NCBI RefSeq assembly: GCF_900106775.1
Contig: NZ_FNNQ01000013.1
Span: 1-64,000 of the forward strand
Direction: 5' to 3'
Origin: Marininema mesophilum
GTDB lineage: Bacteria; Bacillota; Bacilli; Thermoactinomycetales; DSM-45169
DNA: 64,000 bases
This document shows, piece by piece, positions 62,408-64,000 of this stretch. How positions within the stretch are numbered: position 1 is the stretch's first letter; each line of letters opens with the position of its first letter. Position numbers and translations under genes: made by a program. The notes beneath the pieces were generated by a model, which was not told where the DNA came from, ran no database searches, and saw nothing but the letters and a program-made list of their open reading frames with translations.

Positions 62408-62452
62408 CGATGAGAATAAGCCGAACCACAAGGATCGGCTTATTCTCATGCT
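62408..62452. terminator. Hairpin after the lipid kinase gene
   Basis: GATGAGAATAAGCCGA and TCGGCTTATTCTCATG form a 13-bp perfect stem. There is no long T run, so it may end transcripts in both directions inefficiently. The rest of 62453-62622 shows nothing. Confidence 0.55.
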
Positions 62453-62622
62453 TTGTAGATAATCTTGGCCAATGATTGGATTCACAAAAAAAGCTCTTCT
62501 GTACGCTTCTCTAAGCCCGTTTAGTTTAGGTGGCTAGAAGTCATAGAGACCAGAAAAATAGAGTACCTGGCTCTAACTTCCTTACATGCATTAATAAGTA
62601 CAATTAATCGATTACGTACTGC

Positions 62623-63216
62623 TTATTGAATGGGTGCGTGCTTTGCCATGCACGATTGTGTTGCAATTGCCAGTGCAGCAGAGATAATGTCAGCCATTTT
62701 CATCACGATACTGAGACGCGTGTTCTGAAGAACGAAGTACTCCATAAATCCAGCTACATTTACGATGCCAGTTATATGAATTTGGCCCACTTCGGGAAGT
62801 TGTTTATTTACCCCTGCCCCTGGTTTAAGCGGTCCATTTCCCACTTGGATCCAACCCACACTGGATAACTGTCCAAGACTAGCATCCACAGCAATGACGC
62901 GTGGAGAACGAAGATCCTTTTGCATCTTATGTAGTGTTTGACGTAGGTTTATCGCATGTACAGGCTCGTCCAACGTTCCATATATGCGAACGTTGGGAGA
63001 GGCGCTTTTTTCTAACTGAGAGCCGACTAGAGGACCGAGGGAATCTCCAGTGGAGCGGTCTGTACCGATACAAAGGATCGCACATTCACGGGTGGATGGG
63101 TACAGTTGGATGGCTTGACCTAACCAATCAGCACATTGATGCTTGGCACTAGGGTGACTATATTGGATACGAGGTGGCATAGAAAAAAAGGATCCGGAAG
63201 AAACCGGCTCTCGCAT
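62623..63216 (-). CDS. yyaC: Spore protease-like protein YyaC
   Basis: 197 residues of the YyaC family, related in fold to the germination protease GPR. ILCIGTDRSTGDSLGPLVGS, VIAVDASLG and the end KPGAGVNKQLPEVGQIHITG are the family blocks. It is made in sporulating cells of Bacillus and placed next to spo0J there; here it is separated by three genes and reversed. The first 25 residues are variable and the start is not certain. Confidence 0.88.
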   Translation of the reverse strand: MREPVSSGSFFSMPPRIQYSHPSAKHQCADWLGQAIQLYPSTRECAILCIGTDRSTGDSLGPLVGSQLEKSASPNVRIYGTLDEPVHAINLRQTLHKMQKDLRSPRVIAVDASLGQLSSVGWIQVGNGPLKPGAGVNKQLPEVGQIHITGIVNVAGFMEYFVLQNTRLSIVMKMADIISAALAIATQSCMAKHAPIQ

Positions 63217-63314
63217 AGTAGTCGACCTCCGCGGGAAAATATTTCCTTACCAGTATACGGAAACGTATCGGCAAATATACATAGTAAGGACAACCAGGAC
63301 AAGGGTGGTCGGAT

Positions 63315-64000
63315 ATGCACTTCAACTTTTGGCAATCGGTGAAAATCAGCATGACTATTGTGGGGACGACGATCGGAGCGGGTTTTGCATCTGGACGGGA
63401 AATTTGGGAGTTTTTTGGGTCGTATGGCGAAGGAAGTGGAGGGAGTATCCTCCTTTCGACCCTCATCTTTTTTGCTGCGATTGTAATTATTCTTCAGATT
63501 AGTTGGAAGAATAAGACTAGCCATTATTCTGAGATCCTTGAAGTGGTTTTTCCAGCACGGATTGCCCGCTTCTTTGATGTGCTCGTGCTCATCTTTCTCC
63601 TCTCTAGTACCTTGGTCATGGTGGCTGGCAGTGGAGCTACTTTTCAACAATGGAGTGGTTCTTTTAATACAGGCGTACTGGTAATGGTTGGCGCTGTGTT
63701 ACTGATTCTGTTTTTTGATGTAAGAGGTTTGATGTCGATGAATTTGGTGTTGATTCCTCTGATGACAGCGGTGCTTCTCTTTGTCTGTTTTCACTTTCTT
63801 CAAATTAGTGGGTGGAGTGCATCCTGGTCTGAGCCCACTCCTTCCTCTCTCCCAGTTTGGCCATCAGCGATTATCTATGCGGCCTTTAATATGTTATCGT
63901 TATTAGCGGTTTTATCTACGATTGGTGGACAGATTCGTCATCAAGGGGAGATTTGGTTGGCGGGTGGCATCAGTTGTACAGCATTAGGGTTGATTGCTTA
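63315..64000 (+). CDS. YkvI-like membrane transporter, 3' end outside window
   Basis: The reading frame runs from ATG 63315 off the window. The 228 residues seen start MHFNFWQSVKISMTIVGTTI and then GAGFASGREIWEFF, the unwound first helix of APC-superfamily transporters in the YkvI family. Six or more helices are present before the edge. AGGGTGG lies six bases before the ATG. Substrate unknown. It is divergent from yyaC with about 100 bases between. Confidence 0.82.
   Translation, partial: MHFNFWQSVKISMTIVGTTIGAGFASGREIWEFFGSYGEGSGGSILLSTLIFFAAIVIILQISWKNKTSHYSEILEVVFPARIARFFDVLVLIFLLSSTLVMVAGSGATFQQWSGSFNTGVLVMVGAVLLILFFDVRGLMSMNLVLIPLMTAVLLFVCFHFLQISGWSASWSEPTPSSLPVWPSAIIYAAFNMLSLLAVLSTIGGQIRHQGEIWLAGGISCTALGLIA

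Overview
The window spans the replication origin of a low-GC, Gram-positive endospore former. Gene order from bofA through dnaX, serS, pdxST, dacA, guaB, yaaC, gyrAB, recF, dnaN and dnaA, and then from rpmH through mnmEG and rsmG to noc-soj-spo0J, is the Bacillus origin order. Several insertions and an actin gene beside noc point to a divergent Bacillales family. Thermoactinomycetaceae is my best guess, but that is inference. Sporulation markers include bofA, an asnO-type asparagine synthetase, a KinA-like kinase, yyaC and appendage-like proteins.

Layout. 1-18 is the 5' tip of a 16S rRNA gene (minus) with two promoters. 299-6572 (minus) holds bofA, a CPBP protease, recR, ebfC, dnaX, a soluble PAS histidine kinase and SRP RNA. 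6721-26911 is mostly accessory DNA: an SMR pump pair with TetR, zinc uptake (znuCB-zur-tadA), YhgE/Pip with TetR, tRNA-Ser(CGA), tRNA-Arg(CCU), tRNA-Ser(UGA), asparagine synthetase, gpx-ohrR, an AT-rich secreted protein, tandem Ena/DUF3992-like genes, and decayed integrase and IS remnants. 26912-45694 is the core left arm: serS with a T-box leader, pdxT-pdxS, dacA, guaB, a GntR/ABC cassette, yaaC, gyrA, gyrB, remB, recF, yaaA, dnaN, dnaA. The main DnaA-box cluster lies at about 45732-46065. The right arm (plus) carries rpmH, rnpA, yidD, yidC/spoIIIJ, khpB, mnmE, mnmG, rsmG, noc, soj, spo0J, a cysteine-desulfurase-like enzyme, DUF4446, a lipid kinase, yyaC (minus) and a partial YkvI-like permease.

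Most genes point away from the origin, co-directional with the forks. The main exception on the right arm is a minus-strand two-gene locus between rsmG and noc (53426-56331). It encodes a ParM/Alp-type actin and a long, mostly disordered protein with a vestigial nucleotide-binding N-terminus. It is bordered by a cluster of Noc-site-like palindromes, ATTTG(T/C)C repeats around its promoter and a perfect parS. A chromosomal actin built into the origin-segregation neighbourhood is the best candidate here for an undescribed system. The second candidate is the tandem endospore-appendage-like gene set near 24.6-26.5 kb.
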